Below, one piece after another: positions 7,820 through 14,625 of a DNA stretch of 20,086 bases. Location of the stretch: the IMG/VR virus record IMGVR_UViG_3300021964_000742, positions 1-20,086 of that record; one strand, written 5' to 3'. Positions within the stretch are counted from its first letter, which is position 1. Every line of letters begins with the position of its first letter. This DNA comes from a virus. Below the pieces are notes generated by a model that was not told the DNA's origin, searched no databases, and saw only the letters and a program-made list of their open reading frames with translations. The position numbers and the translations under genes were made by a program.

Positions 7820-8265
7820 TTCCCACCTTTACAGGTTGCCAACCAACTCTTTATCTCTGCTATATCCTTATCAGACAAAAGTGTTAGTGCTTCTTTTGCC
7901 TTGTTAAAACTATATCCAAAGTATTCTTTTACTGCTTCAATATTACTTTCTTCAGCCTTAATCCATTTATTGTATCGTTTTGCTTTACGAACAACATGGC
8001 GAAGAAAGTCATACTGCATCCTCTCATCTAAATGAGGCCTACTATTCATTTCATTAGCAGGAATAATTGTATCAGGACCGAAACCCAAGCCTCGATTAAC
8101 AATGAAAGCACCATACTGATTCTCATTTGTTTCATTCATTATGTCTTGTTTACTATATGAAACACTATTGATAAAATCAAAAGGACTAAGTTTCTTTATC
8201 TTCTCTACGTATTCTTTTTCATCGACCTCTTCTACAGGAGGCCCAAACTCTTTAAAATAACTCAT
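7813..8265 (-). CDS. 62: Clamp loader small subunit gp62
   Basis: A 150-residue protein identified as the gp62-type clamp-loader subunit, which with four gp44 copies opens and loads the gp45 clamp. The core block DFLRHVVRKAKRYNKWIKAE resembles T4 gp62 NYLMAAVPRGKRYGKWAK. PFDFINSVSYSKQDIM and FIVNRGLGFGPDTIIPANEMN fit the marine T4-like version. The C-terminal KEYFGYSFNKAKEALTLLSD is helical. It is shorter than T4 gp62 (187). Position after gp44 and before regA agrees with T4, except that a hydrolase-like gene intervenes. It overlaps that gene by 14 bases; the SD is weak (CAGG about 9 bases before the ATG), suggesting translational coupling. Confidence 0.88.
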   Translation of the reverse strand: MSYFKEFGPPVEEVDEKEYVEKIKKLSPFDFINSVSYSKQDIMNETNENQYGAFIVNRGLGFGPDTIIPANEMNSRPHLDERMQYDFLRHVVRKAKRYNKWIKAEESNIEAVKEYFGYSFNKAKEALTLLSDKDIAEIKSWLATCKGGKL

Positions 8266-8971
8266 GTATTATACCTGCATCATTTAATATTTTAGATACA
8301 TCTTTATGTACATCCTTTGATATGATACACTGATCTAATACCTCTGTCAACACCCCATAGTTTTTTAAGGTTCTTGCTAAACTATGGTTAGAGGTAGGAA
8401 AGAATATTTTTTTTATGTTAGATAAGTTTGGAAACTTTATCATGTGCAACACATCTATTTCATCGGGAGTCCACAAATGAATGTACTCAGTCATCGGCCT
8501 GAACATACCTTCAAGTGATTTCCATCCCATTGACAATGTGAGATCACGTAAAGGTTTAGTCCTAGGATCAAATTGATGTTCCTGCATAACATCAGGGTCT
8601 ACACTCCAGTGAGGTGTAAATGCTATCACACGATGTACATCTGCATGATAGGCAAATTTAATGGCGTTGGTTCCTCCCATACAGTTACCTAAAGCAATCA
8701 CTCTTTTACCATCAAACTTTGGACTCAAAAAATTTGAAGTCCATTCCCAGTCTATGGTAGAACCCCATGCTCTTTTTTTATCTACAATCCAAAATCTATC
8801 ACCCATACCCTTTGTTACTTTTACAAACTCTGGTCGATCTATAGCTTCCGGATTTACATTATTAAAACCAAAAGTATCAAAGTCTATACCAGAAAAAGTT
8901 ATGAGAGAGGTGTCTCCTTCTCCTGCTTCATAAAAAATTCTTAGAGTATCATCATCGTGTATTATGTTCAT
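8252..8971 (-). CDS. Alpha/beta-hydrolase-like protein with Cys nucleophile
   Basis: A 239-residue protein with features of the alpha/beta-hydrolase fold. RVIALGNCMGGTNAIKFA (about 90-106) looks like a strand, nucleophile elbow and helix, with Cys97 where the usual GxSxGG has Ser. LITFSGID (23-30) could supply the oxyanion loop, and the SNHSLA block (194-199) places a His at the expected C-terminal catalytic position; D168-D173 offers acid candidates. The substrate is unknown. If the fold is right, the Cys suggests a dienelactone-hydrolase-like or acyl-transfer chemistry, or loss of activity. It lies between gp44 and gp62, which adjoin in T4. The ATG overlaps the gp44 stop as ATGA, so it belongs to the replication operon. 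Confidence 0.72.
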   Translation of the reverse strand: MNIIHDDDTLRIFYEAGEGDTSLITFSGIDFDTFGFNNVNPEAIDRPEFVKVTKGMGDRFWIVDKKRAWGSTIDWEWTSNFLSPKFDGKRVIALGNCMGGTNAIKFAYHADVHRVIAFTPHWSVDPDVMQEHQFDPRTKPLRDLTLSMGWKSLEGMFRPMTEYIHLWTPDEIDVLHMIKFPNLSNIKKIFFPTSNHSLARTLKNYGVLTEVLDQCIISKDVHKDVSKILNDAGIIHELF

Positions 8972-9900
8972 TTAAACTTCATACTCGCCATCAGTTCAGT
9001 AAGACAAGCTGTAAGATTGATCTCCTGATCTGCAACAAACGCTGCCTTGTATTGGTAGTCAGCAATGAGTACAACCATTTGAGGTACGGTTGTGATCTCA
9101 GGAATCAAACTATCATAGATGTATCTGAAAATACCTTGAGGGTCTGATTCAACATTGTTAGCAACCCACTGACGCATCTTCTTCCAGTCCTTTTCCTTCA
9201 TTGCTGTAATCAGTTCTTTAGTATTCACTTCCGAAAACTGTACAAGAATACCCTCGTCAATAACACCAGAGCTACTGTAACGCTGTAATTCGTTTATCAC
9301 TCTCCTATAGTCAGGATAATGTTTCATCAACAGCTCTGCTAACACTTTGTCTTTGTACTGTACACCCTCTTGTCCAAGTATGTGCTGCATACGTTTCATA
9401 AAGGCAGCAGCGAGGGTTCTCTTGTCTCCTTTATGAGTAGTAAACTCAATGACAGTAGTTCTACTGTGTAGTGGTGCGATAATCTTTTGCTTGTAGTTAC
9501 AAGTGAATATGAATCGACAATTGTCTGAGAAGGACTCAATGAAAGCCCTGAGAGCAGGTTGTACTGACTCCCTGTTTAGATAGTCAGCCTCATCTATGAT
9601 GACAACCTTAGGCTTGCCAAGAAAGGACATACCACTAGCAAACTGTTTAATCTTAGTCCTCAGTGTATCAATCTGACGACCTTCATCCGAACCATTGATA
9701 ATAATGTAGTCACTGCCGAGTTCTTCACACAGGGCTCGTGCTACTGTAGTCTTACCTGTACCTGCTGTACCGCACAGAAGCAGGTTAGGAACTTCCCCCT
9801 TAGAGAGAAATTCCGTAAACATACTTTTGATAGATTCAGGTAGGACACATTCTTCAATAGTCTTGGGACGATACTTCTCAACCCACAAGAAATGTTCCAT
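8968..9900 (-). CDS. 44: Clamp loader large subunit gp44 (AAA+ ATPase)
   Basis: A 310-residue AAA+ clamp-loader ATPase, close in length to T4 gp44 (319). WVEKYRPKTIEE (6-17) is the standard opening. Walker A is GTAGTGKTT (44-52), Walker B VVIIDEADYL (99-108), sensor 1 FTCNYK and the Arg-finger motif HSRTT (about 145-149). With gp62 it uses ATP to open gp45 and place it on primed DNA. GGAG lies 6 bases before the ATG at 9900. The upstream 26 bases are extremely A+T-rich (ATTATATTATATTATG), but I see no clear -35 element there. Confidence 0.97.
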   Translation of the reverse strand: MEHFLWVEKYRPKTIEECVLPESIKSMFTEFLSKGEVPNLLLCGTAGTGKTTVARALCEELGSDYIIINGSDEGRQIDTLRTKIKQFASGMSFLGKPKVVIIDEADYLNRESVQPALRAFIESFSDNCRFIFTCNYKQKIIAPLHSRTTVIEFTTHKGDKRTLAAAFMKRMQHILGQEGVQYKDKVLAELLMKHYPDYRRVINELQRYSSSGVIDEGILVQFSEVNTKELITAMKEKDWKKMRQWVANNVESDPQGIFRYIYDSLIPEITTVPQMVVLIADYQYKAAFVADQEINLTACLTELMASMKFK

Positions 9901-9926
9901 TCACAACTCCATAATATAATATAATT

Positions 9927-10034
9927 TTAACCTAACTTTTCTTTTACTGCTGTTGAATCGGTCACATTCAACTCAATATGTTTACCTTCTTCCTGCTGTT
10001 CTTCTTTTACTTCTACTTCTTTTTCTTCAGCCAT
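9927..10034 (-). CDS. Very small acidic protein (35 aa)
   Basis: A short gene between gp45 and gp44. Translation from the ATG at 10034 gives a 35-residue Glu/Lys-rich peptide, MAEEKEVEVKEEQQEEG followed by KHIELNVTDSTAVKEKLG. A strong SD (GGAGG, 6 bases before ATG) and an 8-base overlap with the preceding small gene support translation. The first half is probably unstructured or helical and strongly charged. No function is recognised. Confidence 0.6.
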   Translation of the reverse strand: MAEEKEVEVKEEQQEEGKHIELNVTDSTAVKEKLG

Positions 10035-10203
10035 TATCTTCCTCCTCAAAAGGATTTACTTCTTCTTTTAGGACTTTGCGGATCATGCCCAATGCAGGAC
10101 CCGTAGTCTTAAAAATATATTCTGCGTCACCATCAACACTGTTAATTTCTAGCAACCATCCATTTGCTACTTCACGCAAAGTAAAAGACATTTTACCGTC
10201 CAT
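10027..10203 (-). CDS. Small hypothetical protein (58 aa) between gp45 and gp44
   Basis: A 58-residue reading frame beginning MDGKMSFTLREVANGWLLEI and ending with the acidic NPFEEEDNG. It starts 3 bases after the gp45 stop, with GGAG 8 bases before the ATG, and overlaps the following 35-aa gene by 8 bases. The sequence alternates strand-like hydrophobic segments (FTLREV, GWLLEI, EYIFKT), suggesting a small beta-rich fold, followed by a helix (GMIRKVLKEEV). A start at Met5 is possible. No family is recognised. Placement inside the clamp/clamp-loader operon suggests a replication-linked role. Confidence 0.72.
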   Translation of the reverse strand: MDGKMSFTLREVANGWLLEINSVDGDAEYIFKTTGPALGMIRKVLKEEVNPFEEEDNG

Positions 10204-10205
10204 AA

Positions 10206-10865
10206 TTAAAACTCCGAAGACTTATCTAGAGCAATCCAATACTCTACATTGTCTGACTTAAAGTGTACGAAACCACCGGTCGATGGAATGTTTACTGTAT
10301 AATCCTTAGGCATCATTTTGATATTCTGCGTAGGGATATGTGCTTTGAAAGTCTTATCAGTTTGACCGATAACAGTTTCAAACATTGTAGCGTTACTCAA
10401 CTCAGGGTCTGTAATACGCACCTTAGCATTAGTGCCGTCTGCCATAATGCTTACAAAGGGAGCTGAAATAGTAGCTGCTGTACGTAACCAAAACTGTAGT
10501 GAATCATTAGTCAAGGCGTGAGTAAAGAAGCCCTCCGAAGAAGGTAAGTCCTTCTCAGGTGGTGCTGTGACAAGTTCAGGTTTTGAGTAAAAGAAATTAA
10601 TCTCACCAAAGTTCTGAACCGAGATTGCCATATGGTCATCATTAAGACTAACTTCAGGTTCATCACCCAAGGATAGCACTGCTAAGAGTTCATTCAGGTC
10701 ATAGATCGCAAACTCCTTATCGAAGCTCTCGGTCAATGTAGCCTTAGCGAACGCACTCTTACCAGAGTTAATAGTACGAATTTCCTGTCCAGCCTTTACT
10801 AGGATGTTAGGATTGATTTGCGAGAAGTTCTTTAGAACCTCAACTGTGTTCTTGCTTAGTTTCAT
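10206..10865 (-). CDS. 45: Sliding clamp gp45
   Basis: A 219-residue T4-type sliding clamp (T4 gp45, 228), the trimeric ring that tethers gp43 to DNA and, in T4, also activates late transcription. It begins MKLSKNTVEVLKNFSQINPNILVKAG, close to the family's opening. The middle has FAIYDLNELLAVLSL, typical of the first domain, and the C-terminus ends in GGFVHFKSDNVEYWIALD. AAGGA precedes the ATG by about 8 bases, and a perfect sigma70-type promoter lies just upstream. The presence of gp45 agrees with the T4-type late promoter boxes seen here; the late sigma and coactivator genes would be elsewhere. Confidence 0.94.
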   Translation of the reverse strand: MKLSKNTVEVLKNFSQINPNILVKAGQEIRTINSGKSAFAKATLTESFDKEFAIYDLNELLAVLSLGDEPEVSLNDDHMAISVQNFGEINFFYSKPELVTAPPEKDLPSSEGFFTHALTNDSLQFWLRTAATISAPFVSIMADGTNAKVRITDPELSNATMFETVIGQTDKTFKAHIPTQNIKMMPKDYTVNIPSTGGFVHFKSDNVEYWIALDKSSEF

Positions 10866-10895
10866 AATATAGTTCCTTCACTATGTTAAAATAAT

Positions 10896-10924
10896 ATTAT
10901 AGTATAATTTAGGATGATTGTCAA
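10896..10924 (-). promoter_or_regulatory. Sigma70-type early promoter for gp45
   Basis: TTGACA (10924-10919), 17 bases, TATAAT (10901-10896) on the minus strand: a perfect consensus, 30 bases before the gp45 ATG. The TGA in the -35 hexamer (10923-10921) is the stop codon of the upstream 102-aa gene. Confidence 0.9.
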
Positions 10925-11229
10925 GTGTTTTCAACAACCGCAAAATCAATTGTGACATTGTTGGTACCTGCTTTGTTAGCAAGGTTGTTTCTATTCCACA
11001 CCGGGAGTGCTTGGTTATAGAACGCTTGCCAATCAGCCTGTGTTGGAAAAGTGTAAACACTTTCGGACACTAAACCATCATCAGATGTTGAGCGAGTAAC
11101 ACTACCGCCATGTTCAGCAATATAACCGGGAATGATGCCTACATCATTAGCATCATCAAAAGCCAGGCTTTCTGCGAGGTTTAAATCTGCAGAGTCTTTG
11201 GTTAAAGTAATTCTAACACTAAATGCCAT
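10921..11229 (-). CDS. Hypothetical protein (102 aa), late-promoter controlled
   Basis: A 102-residue protein I do not recognise. It begins MAFSVRITLTKDSADLNL and has Ser/Thr/Asn-rich beta-like stretches and aromatic clusters (ADWQAFYNQALPVWNRNN), with TNNVTIDFAVVENT at the end. No signal peptide or membrane segment is visible. GGAG lies 8 bases before the ATG. It is the only gene here set between a late-type box upstream and an early-type promoter that begins at its stop codon, so it may be expressed late, on its own, unlike the replication genes downstream. A virion or assembly role is possible but not shown. Confidence 0.75.
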   Translation of the reverse strand: MAFSVRITLTKDSADLNLAESLAFDDANDVGIIPGYIAEHGGSVTRSTSDDGLVSESVYTFPTQADWQAFYNQALPVWNRNNLANKAGTNNVTIDFAVVENT

Positions 11230-11264
11230 TTTATTTTCTCCGTAAATAAGAAGGTTATTGTCTC

Positions 11265-11540
11265 TTATTTATAATCCTGATCATGTTCATTCAGGGCTAA
11301 CAAAGCATAATGTAAGATTTTCATTAGGTCTTTTCTATTGTGACCGTCTTTCTTACCGTATCGCTGAGTATACTTGAGGACATTGCCGAGGAAAAATCCC
11401 ATGCCGTGTCCACAATCCATAATAAACTCTGAGGACTGAAACCTATTACGGCTGTAATGCTCACCGTACGTTGCGTCTACATAAGCCTGGAGCTCTGCAA
11501 GCAGAGCCCCTTCGTTAAATTTGTAATCAATCTTAGCCAT
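11265..11540 (-). CDS. DUF3310-like phage protein
   Basis: A 91-residue protein resembling DUF3310-type phage proteins (once called SaV-like nucleotide-kinase-related; activity unproven). The diagnostic block is FFLGNVLKYTQRYGKKDGHNRKDLMKILHY (about residues 48-77), in which GN-K-x-x-x-R-x-GKK and the DL...A/I..Y helix are conserved, preceded by YGEHYS and the acidic EFIMDCGHG. The frame stays open back to 11582, but the ATG at 11540 has AGGAG with suitable spacing and overlaps the ParB-nuclease stop by 8 bases, so this start is preferred. Confidence 0.75.
   Translation of the reverse strand: MAKIDYKFNEGALLAELQAYVDATYGEHYSRNRFQSSEFIMDCGHGMGFFLGNVLKYTQRYGKKDGHNRKDLMKILHYALLALNEHDQDYK
11266..11275 (-). 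promoter_or_regulatory. T4-type late promoter box upstream of the 102-aa gene
   Basis: ATTATAAATA on the minus strand, at the stop codon of the DUF3310-like gene and 36 bases before the next ATG. It is identical to the two other boxes in the window. Confidence 0.7.
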
Positions 11541-12777
11541 CAATTTCTCCTGTAGCAACTTTAACTGTACCGTTCTCAACATACATAGAACCTAAACGTA
11601 CATCATATTTTCCATACTCATACAAGTCCTTAGCGTCCAGTGCAGCACCTTTACCTGCAGCTTTCCAGAGCTCTTGCTTCTTTTTGTTAGTCCAAGTCTT
11701 ATCCAACCATGAAGTAATGATAGCTGCTCTATCCATCTCAGCTGAGAATTTATATAGAAGAACATATCCATACTTCTTACATACAGTAGACCAGGTAGAT
11801 GCTATAGTAGTCTTGATCTCAATGCTGTTAATGATCTTATCACCTTTCATAAAGTGAATATCATAACGTGATTGATTGTCTACAGTGATAGCATGAATGT
11901 CAGTGTCTAAAGTATTCCAAAACTCAGCAAAGTAATGTGCGAGTACATGATGTACCATAGCACCCTTAAAGTTCTTCTCATTACACTTGTTAAACCAATC
12001 ACGCTTACGCATATGAGCTACTTCGGTCAGCACAGCATCCTGTAATGTATCCCAAGGAAACTCATCCAACAAGTCATCCATCTCATCAGACTGGTCATAG
12101 GTACGTCTCTTTGGATCATGCTTCTCAGCAAAGTCTTGATACTGAGCCTTGAATTGGCCGGCGACATCTTTACCTTGCTTATATTCATAGAGCTCTTCAT
12201 ACAAATCTTCTCTAGCCTCGACATCAGCTTTTAACTTCTTGTCATAATATCCAGACTTTAATTTCCTTATCATCTCAAATGTATTGAGCGCAATGTTAGA
12301 TTCACGCATGATCTCCAGCTTACGTTCTGATGATACGTTACCACCTTCCGCTTCGATACCTTGCAGTGCCGCTAAGAAACGATCAATTATCGGCACCCCA
12401 ATGCGAGTATTATCAGCACGCAGCTTAGATAAAACGACAGGGTGCATGGGATCTATCTCTTTAGACTGACCGTAAAGCTGAATCAACACCTGGGGTCTCG
12501 GCAACTCCTGTACAGGTATGTCTTCACATCCTTCCTCTATCAAAGCCTCAAGGCGAGAATTGCCACCGATGACAATATTAGAATTAGCAAATACCTTTAT
12601 AGGCTCATTTAATCCTTCTTTAACAATGGAAGCTTTGAGATTCTTACGTTCCTCAAGGGCCTGTCCTATACGACACCTACGGATTGTCTCGTTAGCTGGG
12701 TGAGTAATTAGGGTATCTGCTTTAGATACTCTGGATACTGCGGGTCCTACATATACTACTGAGCTTGAAAGTCTCAT
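11533..12777 (-). CDS. ParB-like domain fused to a PD-(D/E)xK-type nuclease-like domain
   Basis: A 414-residue two-part protein. The N-terminal third resembles a ParB/Srx-type domain: HPANETIRRCRIG, then a regulator-like LKASIVKEGLNEPIKVF and VIGGNSRLEALIEEG (about 69-83), parallel to the ParB GHRRLEA box with GNSR in place of GxRR. A helical middle (about 140-290), highly charged, follows. The C-terminal part holds YDIHFMKGDKIINSIEIKTT (305-324), a D-x13-E-x-K pattern (D306, E320, K322) typical of PD-(D/E)xK nucleases, with strand-rich sequence after it. The fusion suggests a DNA-guided or DNA-bound endonuclease, but this is inference. AAAGG lies 8 bases before the ATG. It follows the CobS-like gene from its own promoter and structured leader. 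Confidence 0.72.
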   Translation of the reverse strand: MRLSSSVVYVGPAVSRVSKADTLITHPANETIRRCRIGQALEERKNLKASIVKEGLNEPIKVFANSNIVIGGNSRLEALIEEGCEDIPVQELPRPQVLIQLYGQSKEIDPMHPVVLSKLRADNTRIGVPIIDRFLAALQGIEAEGGNVSSERKLEIMRESNIALNTFEMIRKLKSGYYDKKLKADVEAREDLYEELYEYKQGKDVAGQFKAQYQDFAEKHDPKRRTYDQSDEMDDLLDEFPWDTLQDAVLTEVAHMRKRDWFNKCNEKNFKGAMVHHVLAHYFAEFWNTLDTDIHAITVDNQSRYDIHFMKGDKIINSIEIKTTIASTWSTVCKKYGYVLLYKFSAEMDRAAIITSWLDKTWTNKKKQELWKAAGKGAALDAKDLYEYGKYDVRLGSMYVENGTVKVATGEIDG

Positions 12778-12801
12778 AATTGTTACCTTTTAGTTTAAGT
12801 G

Positions 12802-12835
12802 CTTATCGTTTTGGCAGTGCCCAGGACTAGATAAG
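12802..12835 (-). other. Inverted repeat in the ParB-nuclease leader (proximal)
   Basis: CTTATC and GATAAG form a 6-bp inverted repeat around a 22-base region that contains the smaller TGG...CCA pairing. It lies between the promoter and the start codon, with no T-tract. Confidence 0.4.
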
Positions 12836-12849
12836 TTACTCCTGTAAGT

Positions 12850-12871
12850 GGGACTTTTTATAGACAGTCCC
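12850..12871 (-). other. Inverted repeat in the ParB-nuclease leader (distal)
   Basis: GGGACT and AGTCCC form a perfect 6-bp stem with a 10-base A+T-rich loop, close to the expected transcription start. It may stabilise the 5' end of the mRNA or take part in regulation. Confidence 0.5.
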
Positions 12872-12885
12872 AAGTCTTATATCTA

Positions 12886-12914
12886 ATACTACTACCTTCA
12901 GCGAACAATGTCAA
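12886..12914 (-). promoter_or_regulatory. Probable sigma70-type promoter for the ParB-nuclease gene
   Basis: TTGACA (12914-12909) is followed after 17 bases by TAGTAT (12891-12886), four of six matches to the -10 consensus. The upstream context TAATGCTTGAC is shared with the promoters at 14180 and 14446. Predicted leader is about 100 bases. Confidence 0.65.
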
Positions 12915-12917
12915 GCA

Positions 12918-14096
12918 TTAATACTGAACATCGTCCAATGAAGTGGTCTCTACCTCAGGCTCCTGAGGGTTTGCAGGGTCAACCTTAGTGTACAAGTCAA
13001 TAAATGCCGCCTTAGTATCAGCGTCAAAACGGTTGGTACACAAGGTGATTGCCTTAATCTTGTCCTTGAATACACCGTAAGCATTTACAATGTGCTCAAG
13101 CCTACGGGTGCTGACCAACTCGTCTATAGCACCCTCGAAAAAGGTCTTACGAATCACCTCGGACCAAGTAACCAGATGAGTAGCGAATTCCTCATCTGTA
13201 TAACCAGCCTTGCCCATCTTGTTAAGGATGATGCGCTTCTCTACGGCTGCTGTAGGGTACTCCTGTTCAACGGTAATCGCAAAGCGCTCCAGGAACGCTT
13301 CGTCCAACAGCTGAGCGCTGATGAATTTACCATCATCTGAACCACGACCTTTTGTATTCGCAGTCGCCACAATAGTAAACCCGTTGGCAGGAGCGACGGT
13401 CTCGCCAGTCTTCTTATTGAAGTACGCTTTACCTTCAAGGATGGCCTGGAGACACATCAACTTGTTGGAACCACGATCTACCTCATCAAGGATCAGGACC
13501 GCGCCACGTTTCATGGCGGTGAGGACCGGTCCTTCTCTATAGACTACGTTACCATCAACTAGGGTATTGCCACCGATTAGATCGTCCTCGTCGGTCTCAA
13601 TACTAATATTTACACGGATAGCCTCACGCTTGAGCTGAGCGCAAACCTGCTCAACCATTGTGGTCTTACCGTTGCCGGACAATCCGGAAATGAAAAGTGG
13701 GTAGAACATACCACCCTGAAGGATAGTCTTGAGGTCCTTGTGAAAACCAAAGGGTACATAAGTATCGTCTTTGGATGGGACCAGGTCTTGAATATCCATT
13801 GCTAATTTGGCCATTGATACTACCTTAGACTCAGGAGCCTGAACAGGAGCTGGGGGAGGTGTGACAACCTGCAGCTTGGGCTCACGGACAGGAGCTGCTT
13901 TGATAGCTGCTGTGCCTGTGAACATCTCGGTCATATCATATACACCGGATTCAACCTTGTACTTATCCTTGAGAATAAAGCCTGGGTGATTGATACCCAT
14001 TGATTTGGCCTCACGGATAATATCCTTACGGGCTACGTGGTTGTTTCCGTCAGCGTATGAACGGAGGGTGTCAATAAGTGCGTTACGGTCAGTCAT
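12918..14096 (-). CDS. CobS/MoxR-type AAA+ ATPase
   Basis: A 392-residue AAA+ ATPase of the MoxR/CobS clade. The first 55 residues form a small helical domain, followed by a Pro-rich linker (about 68-92). The ATPase core has Walker A GLSGNGKTT (138-146), ETDEDDLIGG (167-176), Walker B VLILDEVDRG (200-209) and sensor 1 ATANTKGRG (245-252), then LLDEAFLERF. Bacterial CobS works with CobT to insert cobalt into the corrin ring. Phage copies are often annotated as cobalamin genes, but a MoxR ATPase paired with a VWA protein also serves as a general remodelling machine, and no CobN-like gene is visible here. GAGGAG lies 8 bases before the ATG. The gene has its own copy of the repeated promoter. Confidence 0.87.
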   Translation of the reverse strand: MTDRNALIDTLRSYADGNNHVARKDIIREAKSMGINHPGFILKDKYKVESGVYDMTEMFTGTAAIKAAPVREPKLQVVTPPPAPVQAPESKVVSMAKLAMDIQDLVPSKDDTYVPFGFHKDLKTILQGGMFYPLFISGLSGNGKTTMVEQVCAQLKREAIRVNISIETDEDDLIGGNTLVDGNVVYREGPVLTAMKRGAVLILDEVDRGSNKLMCLQAILEGKAYFNKKTGETVAPANGFTIVATANTKGRGSDDGKFISAQLLDEAFLERFAITVEQEYPTAAVEKRIILNKMGKAGYTDEEFATHLVTWSEVIRKTFFEGAIDELVSTRRLEHIVNAYGVFKDKIKAITLCTNRFDADTKAAFIDLYTKVDPANPQEPEVETTSLDDVQY

Positions 14097-14157
14097 AATA
14101 TAGTCTCCTCACAAGACATAGTTAAAATTTAGTGCGTTTTTTCAGTTTATATGCTAT

Positions 14158-14185
14158 ATTATACAGTAATCTCAGCAAAAGTCAA
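14158..14185 (-). promoter_or_regulatory. Repeated-type promoter, copy 1 (CobS-like gene)
   Basis: TTGACT (14185-14180), 16 bases, TATAAT (14163-14158), followed by the conserved downstream string ATAGCATATAAA. The -10 and downstream part is identical to the copies at 14424 and 16913, while the spacer differs (the palindromic core of the other copies is lost). Confidence 0.85.
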
Positions 14186-14192
14186 GCATTAT

Positions 14193-14390
14193 TTAAACTA
14201 ATTTAGCTATCCACGCCTGCTTGAATTCCTCAAGTAGGTATTCATTCTCAGCGGCTTGGAGCAAAGTGTCGCCATTACATATGACAACCTCAGATGAATC
14301 AGCGTTATCCATGATGTATTCTTGGTATTCATTAAATATGTCATTAACATCATTTTCCATATTGTTTTCAAACAGTCTCTCTTTATTCAT
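14193..14390 (-). CDS. Small acidic hypothetical protein (65 aa)
   Basis: A 65-residue acidic protein, MNKERLFENNMENDVNDIFN onward, ending in EYLLEEFKQAWIAKLV. Predicted to be mainly helical; no motif recognised. The frame is open to an ATG at 14411, but that codon lies within about 10 bases of the expected transcription start and has no SD. The ATG at 14390 has GAGG with 8-base spacing, so it is preferred. It lies between the CobT-like and CobS-like genes and has its own copy of the repeated promoter, which suggests a part in the same module. Confidence 0.68.
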   Translation of the reverse strand: MNKERLFENNMENDVNDIFNEYQEYIMDNADSSEVVICNGDTLLQAAENEYLLEEFKQAWIAKLV

Positions 14391-14423
14391 TATTTCATCC
14401 TCTTTTTTCATTTTATATGCTAT

Positions 14424-14451
14424 ATTATACAGCCTTTTGCCGAAAAGTCAA
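14424..14451 (-). promoter_or_regulatory. Repeated-type promoter, copy 2 (65-aa gene)
   Basis: TTGACT (14451-14446), 16 bases, TATAAT (14429-14424), with ATAGCATATAAA downstream. The spacer contains the inverted repeat CTTTT-cggc-AAAAG, which abuts the -35 hexamer. Confidence 0.87.
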
Positions 14452-14489
14452 GCATTATTTTCATTTATTTGAAATCTTTTTTCCGTTAT

Positions 14490-14526
14490 AAATCAAGCAC
14501 TTACCACTGAACTAAGTTGTTGATTT
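14490..14526. repeat. Palindromic element, ATCAA-NN-ACTTA type
   Basis: An imperfect palindrome: AAATCAA, gc, ACTTA, a 9-base loop, TAAGT, tg, TTGATTT. Twelve pairs are perfect, with one 2x2 mismatch. It shares its half-site with the element at 16947-16999. It lies between cobT-like and the 65-aa gene and has no T-tract directly after the stem on the minus strand. Confidence 0.6.
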
Positions 14527-14546
14527 CATTGAAGTTTTTTTACAGC

Positions 14547-14560
14547 AAATCAATGACTTA
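14547..14560. repeat. Isolated half-site AAATCAATGACTTA
   Basis: Identical over 14 bases to the left arm of the palindrome at 16958-16971, but without a matching right arm. It lies 20 bases from the palindrome at 14490-14526. Confidence 0.5.
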
Positions 14561-14578
14561 CAAACCTACCGTGAAATC

Positions 14579-14609
14579 TGTAGCGAGAGTAGTATTCTCA
14601 CTCGCTACA
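14579..14609 (-). terminator. Hairpin downstream of the CobT-like gene (possible terminator)
   Basis: TGTAGCGAG and CTCGCTACA form a perfect 9-bp stem with a 13-base loop, 17 bases after the cobT-like stop. There is no T-run directly after it, so it may protect the 3' end rather than terminate. Its GCTAC arm can pair instead with GTAGC at 14616-14620, giving a mutually exclusive second hairpin. Confidence 0.5.
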
Positions 14610-14625
14610 TCTCACGTAGCGCTAT

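Noticed and set aside
9901-9926. Promoter in the AT-rich stretch before gp44
   Set aside because: TATATTAT-like strings are present, but no -35 hexamer or late box at proper spacing could be found, so nothing was called.
14391-14411. Upstream ATG as start of the 65-aa protein
   Set aside because: It would lie only a few bases from the predicted transcription start and has no SD, whereas the ATG at 14390 has one.
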